In this document: positions 17,187 to 25,408 of the stretch, one piece after another
Numbering within the stretch: the first letter of the stretch is position 1
Layout of the letters: each line of letters starts with the position of its first letter
From: Acidobacteriota bacterium
GTDB taxonomy: Bacteria > Acidobacteriota > Vicinamibacteria > Vicinamibacterales > UBA2999
Direction of reading: 5' to 3'
DNA: 64,000 nucleotides
Assembly (NCBI GenBank): GCA_018000455.1
Contig: JAGNJW010000021.1
Span: 29,438-93,437 of the forward strand
Notes under the pieces: generated by a model
What the model was told of the DNA's origin: nothing
Database searches by the model: none
Seen by the model: the letters and a program-made list of their open reading frames with translations, nothing else
Position numbers and translations under genes: made by a program

Positions 17187-18323
17187 GTGGCCGGGCTCTA
17201 CGTGCACGTGCCGTTCTGTGCGGCGATCTGTCACTACTGCAATTTCACCCGCGGCTTGCTCGACGAGGCCGTCAAGGCGCGCTACGTCAAGGCGATCGTG
17301 GCCGACATCCGCCGGCATCCGCGCGATCTGCCGGTGGCGTCGGTTTTCTTCGGCGGCGGCACGCCGTCGCTGCTCACGCCCGCCGAAGTCGGCGCCATCG
17401 TGGACGCGGTGCGCGACTCGTTCTGCCTCTCCCCGGACGCCGAAGTCACGCTCGAAGCCAATCCCGAGAGCGTGACGGCGAACTCGGCGGCCGGGTATCT
17501 GGCGGCCGGCGTCACTCGCGTGAGCCTCGGCGTGCAGTCGTTCCGCGACGACGAGTTGGCTCGCCTCGGGCGGCTGCACTCGGCCGCGCGCGCCGTGGCT
17601 GCTGTGGGCGAACTGCGCGCGGCCGGCGTTTCGAACATCAGCCTGGATCTGATGCTGTGGCTGCCCGAGCAGACGCGAGCGCATCTCGGCGAGTCGATCG
17701 CCCGGCTCATCGACGTCGGGCCCGAGCACGCGTCCGTCTACCTGCTCGAGGTCTACGCCAATTCGCCGCTCAAGGACTCGATGGCCCGCGGCGGGTGGGC
17801 GGTGGCGTCGGACGATGAGGCCGCGGACATGTACCTCGAGACGATGGCGGCGCTCGAGAGGGCCGGCTACCGCCAGTACGAGATCTCGAACGTGGCACGT
17901 CCTGGCCGCGAGAGCGTGCACAATCTGACCTATTGGCAGGACGGCGACTGGTTCGCCTTCGGCGCCGGGGCGCATGGCGCCGTGGACGACGTCCGCTGGC
18001 GCGTCGTGAGCGGCACCGGTGACTACATCGCCCGGGTCGAGGCCGGCGGGGACGTCGTGGCCGAGCGCTGGCCGCGCGACGACGCCGCGCGCTGCGAGGA
18101 GGCGCTCTTCATGGGGCTCCGGCTGGCCGGGGGCGTCGATGTGGCGCGAATCGCGGCCCGCTACGGCGTCGATGTCTGGGCCCGCTACGGGTCCGGGCTG
18201 CAGCCATTCGTCGAGGCCGGACACCTGGTACACGAGCCCGGACGGAGGATTTTCTTGACGAGGCCGGGGATGTTGGTGGCTAATGACGCCATGGCTGTGT
18301 TCCTTGACTCAGGAATGCGGTAG
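17187..18323 (+). CDS. hemW: Radical SAM heme chaperone HemW
   Basis: 378 residues. The radical-SAM cluster motif is PFCAAICHYCNF (Cys-x3-Cys-x2-Cys), followed by FFGGGTPSLL, ANPESVT, SLGVQSF and the HemW-type C-terminal domain (YEISNVARPGRESVHNLTYW). The protein binds heme and inserts it into acceptor proteins; it lacks the extra cysteine-containing N-terminal extension of true HemN. GTG 17187 starts directly before the conserved AGLYVHVPFC. Confidence 0.92.
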   Translation: MAGLYVHVPFCAAICHYCNFTRGLLDEAVKARYVKAIVADIRRHPRDLPVASVFFGGGTPSLLTPAEVGAIVDAVRDSFCLSPDAEVTLEANPESVTANSAAGYLAAGVTRVSLGVQSFRDDELARLGRLHSAARAVAAVGELRAAGVSNISLDLMLWLPEQTRAHLGESIARLIDVGPEHASVYLLEVYANSPLKDSMARGGWAVASDDEAADMYLETMAALERAGYRQYEISNVARPGRESVHNLTYWQDGDWFAFGAGAHGAVDDVRWRVVSGTGDYIARVEAGGDVVAERWPRDDAARCEEALFMGLRLAGGVDVARIAARYGVDVWARYGSGLQPFVEAGHLVHEPGRRIFLTRPGMLVANDAMAVFLDSGMR

Positions 18324-18331
18324 AGTATCGA
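18304..18331 (+). promoter_or_regulatory. Candidate promoter for the tandem secreted proteins
   Basis: TTGACT (18304-18309), a 16-bp spacer and TATCGA (18326-18331) overlap the 3' end of hemW and precede an excellent ribosome site AAGGAGG (18343-18349). The -35 is strong (5 of 6) and the -10 weak. Confidence 0.4.
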
Positions 18332-18356
18332 TCTTTCGCCGTAAGGAGGCTTGGCA

Positions 18357-18839
18357 ATGCTTCGAGGTATTGGTATGTCACTGGCCGCACGTCGGTCGTT
18401 CGTGAGTGGTGTGGCGCTGACGGTTGCGATGGTCGCCGCACCTGCGTTCGCGCAGGATGCCGCACAGCCGGCGGAGCCGGTGCTGGCTCTCGAGGGCGAT
18501 GCTGCCACGATCACCATCCTCATCAAGCCCGATAAGACCGCCGACTTCGAAGCGGTCCTCGCCAAGCTGAAGGAGTCGCTGGCCAAGAACGAGAAGCCAG
18601 CGCGCAAGCAGCAGGCGGCCGGCTGGACGGTCTACAAGGCCAACAGCCCGGGTCCCAACGGCAACACCATCTACGTCATGCTCATCACGCCGATCGTGAA
18701 GGGCGAAGAGTACGACATCAGCCGGCTCATCGCCGAGGTCTTCCCGGTCGAGGTCCAGGAGTACTTCCAGAAGTACAAGGACTCGTTCGTGGGACGTGGC
18801 ATCTCGCCGATGACCAAGCTCATGTCGATGGGGCAGTAG
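18357..18839 (+). CDS. Secreted protein of unknown function, tandem paralogue A
   Basis: 160 residues with a signal peptide ending VAAPAFAQ. The mature part is a small alpha/beta domain: ITILIKPDKTADFEAVLAKL, AAGWTVYKANSPGPNGNTIY, then a helical end (YFQKYKDSF). ATG 18357 is preferred over TTG 18351 because AAGGAGG lies seven bases upstream. The next gene encodes a diverged copy of the same domain. I do not recognise the family; the ferredoxin-like pattern of strands and helices recalls antibiotic-monooxygenase-like (ABM) folds, but that is only a shape guess. Confidence 0.7.
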   Translation: MLRGIGMSLAARRSFVSGVALTVAMVAAPAFAQDAAQPAEPVLALEGDAATITILIKPDKTADFEAVLAKLKESLAKNEKPARKQQAAGWTVYKANSPGPNGNTIYVMLITPIVKGEEYDISRLIAEVFPVEVQEYFQKYKDSFVGRGISPMTKLMSMGQ

Positions 18840-18870
18840 CCCCGTCGGGGTCCGACCCGGACCTCGTCTC

Positions 18871-19365
18871 GTGAACACACTGGCCGTCTCATTGCTGGCG
18901 CTCGTGCAGAGCGTCAGCAGTGTGCCTCAACCTCCAGCCGTCACCCCCGCTGACACGCCGGCCGCGGCCGACCCTGCCCGTCTCACTTTCCCTGCCGGCG
19001 CCTCAGGGCTCGTGCTGGTGCTGGTCAAGGCCGATCGCACGGCCGACTACGAGGCCGTCATCACCGCCTTGAAGGAGGCCTTGACGACTGCCGCCGATTC
19101 CGATCGGCTGATGGCGGCGGGCTGGCAGGTGTTCAAGGCACGCGAGGCCGATGCCAAAGGCAACGCGGTCTACGTGCATTGGCTGCCAATCGCCGTCGTC
19201 GACGCCGACTATCGGCCGTCGCTCCTGCTCGACCGGTTGTCGACCGCGCTGCCCGAACCGCTGCTCGTGAAGTACCGAGACGCGCTCGCCGCGCCGCCCA
19301 CGCGGTTGTCGCTCGACGCCTTCGCGGTGCTCGGTGCCGCGCCGGTCCCGCCGCCGCTGCGGTAG
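18871..19365 (+). CDS. Secreted protein of unknown function, tandem paralogue B
   Basis: 164 residues, with a short N-terminal hydrophobic segment (signal-like) and a Pro/Ala linker. The core repeats the pattern of the preceding gene: LVLVLVKADRTADYEAVITA, then AAGWQVFKAREADAKGNAVY and KYRDAL near the end, against the paralogue's KPDKTADFEAV, AAGWTVYKANSPGPNGNTIY and KYKDSF. A tandem duplication with divergence is the simplest explanation. GTG start. It converges with the outer-membrane barrel gene nine bases away. Function unknown. Confidence 0.68.
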   Translation: MNTLAVSLLALVQSVSSVPQPPAVTPADTPAAADPARLTFPAGASGLVLVLVKADRTADYEAVITALKEALTTAADSDRLMAAGWQVFKAREADAKGNAVYVHWLPIAVVDADYRPSLLLDRLSTALPEPLLVKYRDALAAPPTRLSLDAFAVLGAAPVPPPLR

Positions 19366-19374
19366 GGTGCGCTC

Positions 19375-19857
19375 TTAGAAGCCGAGCGTCGCGCCGGCGT
19401 AGAAGCGGTGGTAGGCCGCGTGGAGCGGCGCTCCCTGGAGGCGGAACAGGCGGTAGTCGAGACGCAGCTTCAGCGGTCCCGCCACGCCGATCTTCACGCC
19501 GCCGCCGACGTTCACGGCGCCGCTGGTTTCCTGATGCGTGCCAAGGCGCTCACGGTACAGACCGGCGCCGGCCGTGGCGTAGAGCTGCATGCCGGACACG
19601 TCCAGCGGCGTCTGGACCAGCAGATTGGCCATGCCGGTGACGAGTCCCGGCTTGCCGTCGTCCGCCCGTTCGAGGATCTGCGCGGCTTCGACCTCGAAAG
19701 CCACTACGACCAGACCGGCCCCGGCGGCGGCGCCGCGGCCGGCTCGCAGGCCGGGCGTCGGTGACACGCCGAGAAACGCCGTCACGTCGGCCTGCGCAGG
19801 CAGCGGGGCCGCGAGCAAGCCGAGCATCACCACCACCGCGGCCCTTGGTCCCGTCAT
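19375..19857 (-). CDS. Small outer-membrane beta-barrel protein, hypothetical
   Basis: 160 residues. A signal peptide (AVVVMLGLLAAPLPAQA) is followed by alternating amphipathic strands rich in Gly, Val and aromatics (LYATAGAGLYRERLG, VGGGVKIGVAGPLKLRLDYR) and a C-terminal strand ending in Phe (FYAGATLGF), the signature of BamA-inserted barrels. Start ATG 19857 is set by GGAGG eight bases upstream; the frame is open to 19920. Likely an OmpW/OmpX-sized barrel; role unknown. Confidence 0.7.
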   Translation of the reverse strand: MTGPRAAVVVMLGLLAAPLPAQADVTAFLGVSPTPGLRAGRGAAAGAGLVVVAFEVEAAQILERADDGKPGLVTGMANLLVQTPLDVSGMQLYATAGAGLYRERLGTHQETSGAVNVGGGVKIGVAGPLKLRLDYRLFRLQGAPLHAAYHRFYAGATLGF

Positions 19858-19997
19858 CGGCGAAGCCTCCAGACCCCAATGGTATGATCGGTGGGCGGAT
19901 TCATCGCTGAATCTCGACAATCCGTCGCCGTAGCCGCCGCGTCGTCGGTGCTGCTGCCGACTGTGGCGTCAACCCGACTTGCTGCCCTGGACACTCT

Positions 19998-21143
19998 GTG
20001 CCCGACTTCTCCCTGACCGACGATCAGCGCCTGCTCGCACGAAGCGTCCGCGCGTTTGCCGAGGCGGAAATCGCTCCCCACGTGCGCCAGTGGGACGACG
20101 CTCAACATTTCCCCACTGAACTGCTGCCGAAGCTGGCCAGCCTCGGCCTCATGGGGATCCAGATCCCGGAGGCCTATGGTGGCGCCGGCATGTCGGCGGT
20201 CGACTACTGCCTGGCACTCGAGGAGTTGGCCAGGGTCGATCCGTCGGTCTCGCTCTCGGTCGCCGCCCACAACGGCCTGGGCCTGGCGCACCTGGCGCTC
20301 TTTGGCTCCGAGGCGCAGAAGCAGCGTTACGTCACCGCGCTCGCCACTGGCGCCAAGCTGGCGGCATGGGCACTGACAGAGGCGGGGTCGGGCAGTGATG
20401 CCGCCGCGATGCGGACGACGGCCACACGCGACGGCAACAGCTGGGTGCTCGACGGCTCGAAGTGCTTCATCACGCACGGTGCGTCGGCCGACATCCTGGT
20501 CGTGATGGCCGTGACCGATCGCGCCAAAGGGCCGAAAGGCATCTCGGCGTTCGTCATCGAGCGCGGCACACCGGGGCTCGCGGCCGGCAAGAAGGAAGAC
20601 AAGCTCGGCATGCGGGCCAGCGAGACGGTGGAGGTGCTCTTGCAGCAGTGCCGTATCCCGGCCGATCACCTGATCGGCGAGGAAGGACAGGGCTTCATCC
20701 AGACGCTGCAGGTGCTCGACGCCGGCCGGATCGGCATCGCCGCGCTGTCGGTCGGCTTGGCGCAGGGGGCCTACGAGTCGGCCCGCCGCTACGCCTTCGA
20801 GCGCCAGCAGTTCGGCGTCGCCATCGGGACGTTCCCGACCATTCGCACCAGGCTCGTCGGACATGCAACGGCAGTGCAGGCGGCGCGCCTGCTCACGTTA
20901 CGGGCGGCCTGGCTCAAGGACCAGGGCCGCAAGATGACGCTCGAGTCGTCGATGGCCAAACTGTATTCGAGCGAGATCGCGGTTCGCGCGTCGGAAGACG
21001 CAGTGCAGATTCACGGCGGCTACGGCTTCGTCAAGGACTACCCGGCCGAGAAGTTCTTCCGTGACGTCAAGCTCACGACCATCGGCGAAGGCACCAGCGA
21101 GATCCAACGCCTCGTCATCGCCCGCCAGCTGCTGGCCGCCTGA
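19998..21143 (+). CDS. Acyl-CoA dehydrogenase
   Basis: A 381-residue FAD flavoenzyme for alpha,beta-dehydrogenation of acyl-CoA. Signatures: [20 protein letters not shown], the FAD/substrate loop [17 protein letters not shown], and the C-terminal [16 protein letters not shown] with [17 protein letters not shown], whose first Glu is the catalytic base position of short-chain and branched-chain enzymes. It precedes meaB and the methylmalonyl-CoA epimerase fusion, which suggests branched-chain or odd-chain acyl-CoA catabolism through propionyl-CoA. Start is GTG 19998. Exact substrate not assignable. Confidence 0.93.
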   Translation: MPDFSLTDDQRLLARSVRAFAEAEIAPHVRQWDDAQHFPTELLPKLASLGLMGIQIPEAYGGAGMSAVDYCLALEELARVDPSVSLSVAAHNGLGLAHLALFGSEAQKQRYVTALATGAKLAAWALTEAGSGSDAAAMRTTATRDGNSWVLDGSKCFITHGASADILVVMAVTDRAKGPKGISAFVIERGTPGLAAGKKEDKLGMRASETVEVLLQQCRIPADHLIGEEGQGFIQTLQVLDAGRIGIAALSVGLAQGAYESARRYAFERQQFGVAIGTFPTIRTRLVGHATAVQAARLLTLRAAWLKDQGRKMTLESSMAKLYSSEIAVRASEDAVQIHGGYGFVKDYPAEKFFRDVKLTTIGEGTSEIQRLVIARQLLAA

Positions 21144-21144
21144 C

Positions 21145-22110
21145 GTGACCGAGCGCCTGCCTCTCAGCGCCCGGGTGCTCGCTGGCGATCCGCGGGCCAT
21201 TGCCCGCGCCATGTCGCTCATCGAAGACGACCACGTCGGCGCCCCCGCCCTCATCCGCGACTTGTTCCCGAAGACTGGCCGCGCCTGCGTGATGGGCGTG
21301 ACCGGGCCGCCCGGTGCCGGCAAGAGCACGCTGGTGGACAAACTCGTGGCCCAGCTCAGGCAGCGCGGTGAGACGGTCGGGGTCATCGCCGTCGACCCAA
21401 CCAGTCCGTTCACCGGTGGGTCGATTCTCGGCGATCGCCTGCGGATGCAGGCGCACATCGCCGATCCCGGCGTCTTCATCCGCAGCATGGCGACGCGCGG
21501 CCACCTCGGCGGGCTGGCGCCGACGACCTCCGATCTCGCCGTCGTGCTCGACGCGGCGGGCAAGTCGGTGGTGGTGGTCGAAACCGTTGGCGTCGGCCAG
21601 GACGAAGTGGACATCGTGCGCACGGCGGATGTCTCGATCGTCGTGCTGGTGCCCGGCGCCGGCGACGACGTGCAGGCACTCAAGGCCGGCATCATGGAGA
21701 TCGCCGACATCTACGTCGTCAACAAGGCCGATCGCGACGGCGCCGACCGTATGGTCACGTCGATCGAGTCGAATCTGGCGCTGCAGGTCTACGGGGACGG
21801 CGAGTGGCGTCCGCCCATCGTGCGCACCGAGGCCACGACCGGCAAGGGCGTGGCCGAATTGCTGCTCACGGTGGACGCGTTTCGCCAGCACACTGCCTCA
21901 CATCGGGCCGAACGGCTGGCGGCGCGGCAGGAGTATCGTCTGCGTGAGTTGCTCGCGCGGCGCTTTCTCACCCACGTCGAATCGCAGGTGCTCGCCCCTG
22001 GCGAGTTCGGCCAGATCGTCGGACGCATCGCCCGGCGCGAAATCGATCCCTACACGGCGGCGGCCGGCCTGCTCGCCCGGGCGCTCGGCACCCGGGAAGG
22101 CACACGATGA
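21145..22110 (+). CDS. meaB: Methylmalonyl-CoA mutase-associated GTPase MeaB (ArgK family)
   Basis: A 321-residue G3E-family GTPase that gates cobalamin loading and protects methylmalonyl-CoA mutase. The P-loop is [15 protein letters not shown], followed by [10 protein letters not shown], the switch sequence [14 protein letters not shown] and base-recognition NKAD. Start GTG 21145 is one base after the acyl-CoA dehydrogenase stop; the frame is open further upstream but into the dehydrogenase. The mutase itself is not in the window. Its stop overlaps the ATG of the epimerase fusion (ATGA). Confidence 0.93.
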   Translation: MTERLPLSARVLAGDPRAIARAMSLIEDDHVGAPALIRDLFPKTGRACVMGVTGPPGAGKSTLVDKLVAQLRQRGETVGVIAVDPTSPFTGGSILGDRLRMQAHIADPGVFIRSMATRGHLGGLAPTTSDLAVVLDAAGKSVVVVETVGVGQDEVDIVRTADVSIVVLVPGAGDDVQALKAGIMEIADIYVVNKADRDGADRMVTSIESNLALQVYGDGEWRPPIVRTEATTGKGVAELLLTVDAFRQHTASHRAERLAARQEYRLRELLARRFLTHVESQVLAPGEFGQIVGRIARREIDPYTAAAGLLARALGTREGTR

Positions 22111-23396
22111 AGGTGCGGCTGGACCACGTGGGCATCGCCGTGTCGGACGCGGAGGCGGCCACCGCGTTCTACGAAGACCGGTTCGGTCTGCAGGTCGCAC
22201 ACGTGGAACAGGTGGCGAGCCAGCAGGTGCGCGCGCACTTCCTGCCGGCCGGCGAGTGCCTGCTCGAGCTCCTCGAAGCGACCACCCCGGCATCACCCAT
22301 CGCCAGGTTCCTCGCCAAGCGCGGCCCGGGGCTCCACCACGTGGCGCTGGCCGTCGACGACATTCGTGGTGCGCTGGCGGAGCTCAAGGCAGCGGGCGTG
22401 CGGCTCATTGACGAGACCCCCCGGCCCGGTGCCGAGGGCGCGCTTGTCGCCTTCCTGCATCCGTCGGCCGCCGACGGCGTGCTGGTCGAGTTGAAGCAGC
22501 CGGCCGCAGGCGTACGTGCCGGGCACACGCCGGGGGTCGAACTCTTCCGCGGGCCAGCGCGGCTGAGCTTCGGAGACGTCGAGCTCGTGTCGCTCTCGGA
22601 CGGCTTCTTCGCACTCGACGGCGGCGCGATGTTCGGAGTGGTGCCGCGCACGCTGTGGGAGAAGAAGCTGCCGCCGGATGATCGGCACCGCATTCCACTC
22701 GCCATGCGGCCGCTGGTCGTCAGAGGCGAGCAGACGGTGCTCATCGACGCCGGGTGTGGCGACAAGATGGACGCCAGGAGCGCAGCCATCTACGGGCTCG
22801 ATCGCACTTACCACCTGACCGACGCCCTCGCCGATGCCGGCCTCGCGGCCGAGGACATCGATATCGTCATCGCCAGTCATCTGCACTTCGATCACGTCGG
22901 CGGCTTCACCGAACGCCGGGCCGACGGCCGGCTGGTGCCACGCTTCCCGAAGGCGCGCTATCTCGCCCATGCCGGGGAGTGGAACGACGCCACGCACCCC
23001 CACGAACGCAACCGCGCCAGCTACCTACCCGAGAACTTCCTGCCGCTCATGGACGCCGGCGTGTTGACGCTCGTGGACGACGGCGCCGAACTGGCACCGG
23101 GGATCCGTTTCCGCCGCTCCGGCGGCCACACCGCGCATCATCAGGTGGTGACGATCGCGTCCGGCGGTCGCACGGCGGTCTTCGCCGCCGATATGTACCC
23201 GACTTCGTCGCATCTGCCCGATCCCTGGGTCATGGGCTACGACCTCTATCCGGTCGACACGCTGGCCTTCAAACGCGCTTTCGCCCGTGAGGCCATCGAG
23301 CGCGAGTATCTGGTGTTCTTCGAGCACGACCCATCGATGGCGGCTGGCGTGGTGCGGGAGTCGGACGGGAAGCGGAGCGTCGAGCGGGTGCTCTGA
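22107..23396 (+). CDS. mce: Methylmalonyl-CoA epimerase fused to a metallo-beta-lactamase-fold hydrolase
   Basis: 429 residues in two domains. Residues 1-132 are a glyoxalase/VOC-fold epimerase: VRLDHVGIAVSD (His7), GPGLHHVALAVDD (His78) and GVLVELKQP (Glu128) supply expected metal ligands. Residues about 150-429 are an MBL-fold hydrolase with SHLHFDHVGG (His258, His260, Asp262, His263), then GGHTAHH and a late Asp/His pair (FAADMYP, FFEHDP), similar to AHL-lactonase or quorum-quenching-like MBL proteins. No start signal separates the domains, so a true fusion is read. The epimerase interconverts (R)/(S)-methylmalonyl-CoA; the MBL substrate is unknown, a thioester or lactone hydrolase being plausible. 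Coupled to meaB by overlap. Confidence 0.9.
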   Translation: MKVRLDHVGIAVSDAEAATAFYEDRFGLQVAHVEQVASQQVRAHFLPAGECLLELLEATTPASPIARFLAKRGPGLHHVALAVDDIRGALAELKAAGVRLIDETPRPGAEGALVAFLHPSAADGVLVELKQPAAGVRAGHTPGVELFRGPARLSFGDVELVSLSDGFFALDGGAMFGVVPRTLWEKKLPPDDRHRIPLAMRPLVVRGEQTVLIDAGCGDKMDARSAAIYGLDRTYHLTDALADAGLAAEDIDIVIASHLHFDHVGGFTERRADGRLVPRFPKARYLAHAGEWNDATHPHERNRASYLPENFLPLMDAGVLTLVDDGAELAPGIRFRRSGGHTAHHQVVTIASGGRTAVFAADMYPTSSHLPDPWVMGYDLYPVDTLAFKRAFAREAIEREYLVFFEHDPSMAAGVVRESDGKRSVERVL

Positions 23397-23431
23397 GAGC
23401 AGGGAACGGGGAGCAGGGAGCAGGGAGCAGG
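23397..23431 (+). repeat. Tandem heptamer repeat (GAGCAGG)x5 before mtnP
   Basis: Five consecutive 7-bp units fill the gap between the epimerase fusion stop (23396) and the mtnP GTG (23433), leaving a single C. Units 1, 3, 4 and 5 are GAGCAGG; unit 2 is GAACGGG. Each junction makes GGGAG, so the repeat also supplies the ribosome-binding site, the last GGGAG (23423-23427) being five bases from the GTG. Confidence 0.85.
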
Positions 23432-23432
23432 C

Positions 23433-24305
23433 GTGAGTAGAGCAGAGATCGGCATCATCGGAGGCAGTGGCCTCTACGACATGGCGGAGCTGACCGACCG
23501 CGAAGAGAAGGTCGTCGCGACACCGTTTGGCGAACCGTCTGGTCCCTACGTGCTGGCCACGCTGCGTGGTAAGCGCGTGGCGTTCCTCGCGCGCCACGGA
23601 GCCGGGCACCGGCTGATGCCGAGCGAGCTCAACTTCCGCGCCAATATCTTCGGTTTCAAGGTGCTGGGCGTCTCACACATCGTCTCGGCCAGCGCCGTCG
23701 GCAGCCTCAAGGAGGAGTACCGGCCGCTCGACCTGGTGTTTCCAGACCAATTTCTCGACCGCACGTTCGGCCGTGTCGGCACGTTCTTCGGAAACGGCCT
23801 GGTGGCGCACGTGGCCTTCGCCCATCCCGTCTGCGAGCGCCTTCGCCTGGTGGCGGCCAGCGCGGCCGAGGCCGTCGGCGCGCGCGTGCATCGTGGCGGC
23901 ACCTATGTCTGCATGGAAGGGCCGCAGTTCTCGACCCTCGCCGAATCGCGCCTCTACCGCTCGTGGGGCATGGACGTCATCGGCATGACCAACCTGCAGG
24001 AAGCCAAACTCGCGCGCGAAGCCGAGATCTGCTACGCGACGATGGCACTTGTGACCGACTACGATTGCTGGCACCCCGACCACGACGCCGTCACCGTCGA
24101 GCTCATCGTCGCGAACCTGATGGAGAACGCGAAGACGGCCCAGCGCGTCATCGCCGACACCGTCGAGCGCCTCGGGGCCGACCGGCCGTGCGGCTGCCAG
24201 CACGCCCTGGGCACCGCGCTCATCACGCGGCCCGACGCGGTGCCGGTTGACGTGCGGCGCACGCTGGCGCCACTAGTCGGCCGCTACCTGCCCGTGACCG
24301 ACTGA
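23433..24305 (+). CDS. mtnP: S-methyl-5'-thioadenosine phosphorylase
   Basis: 290 residues of the PNP/MTAP family, cleaving methylthioadenosine to adenine and methylthioribose-1-phosphate. Seen: IGIIGGSGLYDM, ARHGAGHRLMPSELNFRANI, the family signature GGTYVCMEGPQFSTLAESRL, and DVIGMTNLQEAKLAREAEIC. MTAP rather than PNP is favoured by the MEGPQFST and TDYDCWH segments. Start GTG 23433 immediately follows a heptamer repeat. Neighbouring PfkB kinase suggests purine/methionine salvage. Confidence 0.93.
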   Translation: MSRAEIGIIGGSGLYDMAELTDREEKVVATPFGEPSGPYVLATLRGKRVAFLARHGAGHRLMPSELNFRANIFGFKVLGVSHIVSASAVGSLKEEYRPLDLVFPDQFLDRTFGRVGTFFGNGLVAHVAFAHPVCERLRLVAASAAEAVGARVHRGGTYVCMEGPQFSTLAESRLYRSWGMDVIGMTNLQEAKLAREAEICYATMALVTDYDCWHPDHDAVTVELIVANLMENAKTAQRVIADTVERLGADRPCGCQHALGTALITRPDAVPVDVRRTLAPLVGRYLPVTD

Positions 24306-24335
24306 GGGTCGCTGGCATCCCGCTACGTCTGCACC

Positions 24336-24356
24336 CGTAACGCTAACCCCTAACCC
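24336..24356 (+). repeat. Short degenerate heptamer repeat after mtnP
   Basis: CGTAACG followed by two perfect CTAACCC units, in the 83-bp gap between mtnP and the PfkB kinase. It is another 7-bp periodic tract, of different sequence from the one upstream of mtnP, so mtnP is bracketed by two heptamer tracts. The remaining part of this gap is C-rich and shows no clear promoter. Confidence 0.6.
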
Positions 24357-24388
24357 CCAGCTCACAGCCCCGGAGCCCGAGCCCCGCC

Positions 24389-25327
24389 ATGAAACTGATT
24401 GTCACCGGTTCGATCGCCTTCGACTACCTGATGTCCTTTCCCGGCAAGTTCACCGAGCACCTGCTGCCGGAACACATGCAGCGCGTCAGCCTGAGCTTCC
24501 TGGTCGACACGATGGACAAGCGGCGTGGCGGCTGCGCGCCGAACATCGCCTATACGCTGGCACTCCTGGGCGAGCGGCCCTACCTGATGGCGACCGCGGG
24601 TCAGGACTTCGGCGACTACGGCGCGTGGCTCACCGCCGCCGGCGTCGACACCTCGCTCGTCAAGGTGGTCGGCAACAAGTTCACGGCCTCCTTCTTCTGC
24701 AGCACGGATGAGGCCAACAATCAGATCGCCTCGTTCTATACGGGCGCCATGGCCAACGCCGGGGAGCTGTCGTTTCGCACCGTCGAAGGGCTGCAGGACG
24801 GGTTGGTGATCATCTCGCCGAACGATCCTGAGGCCATGGTGCAGTACGCCGCGGAGTGCAGCACGATGGGCATCAAGTACATCTGGGACCCCGGCCAGCA
24901 GTGCGCCCGCATGGATGGCGCGCAGCTCAAGGACGGCATCGTCGGCGCGCACCTGGTCATCTGCAACGACTACGAGTTCGAGCTCATCCGTCAGAAGACG
25001 GGCATGCAGGAGGCCGATGTCCTGGCCGAGGCAGCCATCCTCATCATCACGCGCGGCGAGCACGGCAGCACCGTCATCACGCGCGACCGTCGCACCGACA
25101 TTCCGGCCGTGCCGCCCGAACGCATCGTCGATCCGACCGGCGTTGGCGACGCCTTCCGCGGCGGACTGATGAAGGGGCTGGCCGGTGGCCGGCCGCTTGA
25201 TGTCGCGGCGCGCATGGGGAGCGTGGCGGCCACCTGGGCCCTCGAGCATCTGGGCGGAACGAGCCATGCCTACACGTGGCCGGAGTTCGTGCAGCGCTAT
25301 GAGCGTCATTTCGGAACGCTCGACTGA
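24389..25327 (+). CDS. PfkB-family carbohydrate/nucleoside kinase (adenosine kinase-like)
   Basis: 312-residue ribokinase fold. N-terminal GSIAFDYLMSFPGKFTEHLL, substrate-side RRGGCAPNIAYTLALLGERP, and the C-terminal anion-hole motif DPTGVGDAFRGG with catalytic Asp. It resembles the bacterial adenosine-kinase-type PfkB proteins; adjacency to mtnP would fit nucleoside salvage, but the substrate is inferred, not shown. ATG start, 83 bp from mtnP. Confidence 0.85.
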   Translation: MKLIVTGSIAFDYLMSFPGKFTEHLLPEHMQRVSLSFLVDTMDKRRGGCAPNIAYTLALLGERPYLMATAGQDFGDYGAWLTAAGVDTSLVKVVGNKFTASFFCSTDEANNQIASFYTGAMANAGELSFRTVEGLQDGLVIISPNDPEAMVQYAAECSTMGIKYIWDPGQQCARMDGAQLKDGIVGAHLVICNDYEFELIRQKTGMQEADVLAEAAILIITRGEHGSTVITRDRRTDIPAVPPERIVDPTGVGDAFRGGLMKGLAGGRPLDVAARMGSVAATWALEHLGGTSHAYTWPEFVQRYERHFGTLD

Positions 25328-25408
25328 CGGTGTGAAGGGCGCCGGCAGAGTGGGCAGAGCCGACCGGAGTCGCGGTGTTCGACTTCGCCCCGGGTCTCGG
25401 GTCCGTCG

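Noticed and set aside
25328..25408. Gap between the PfkB kinase and the RND-TolC gene as a terminator
   Set aside because: GC-rich with partial complementary pieces around cccgggtctcgggtcc, but no clear stem with a T-tract, so not listed as a feature.
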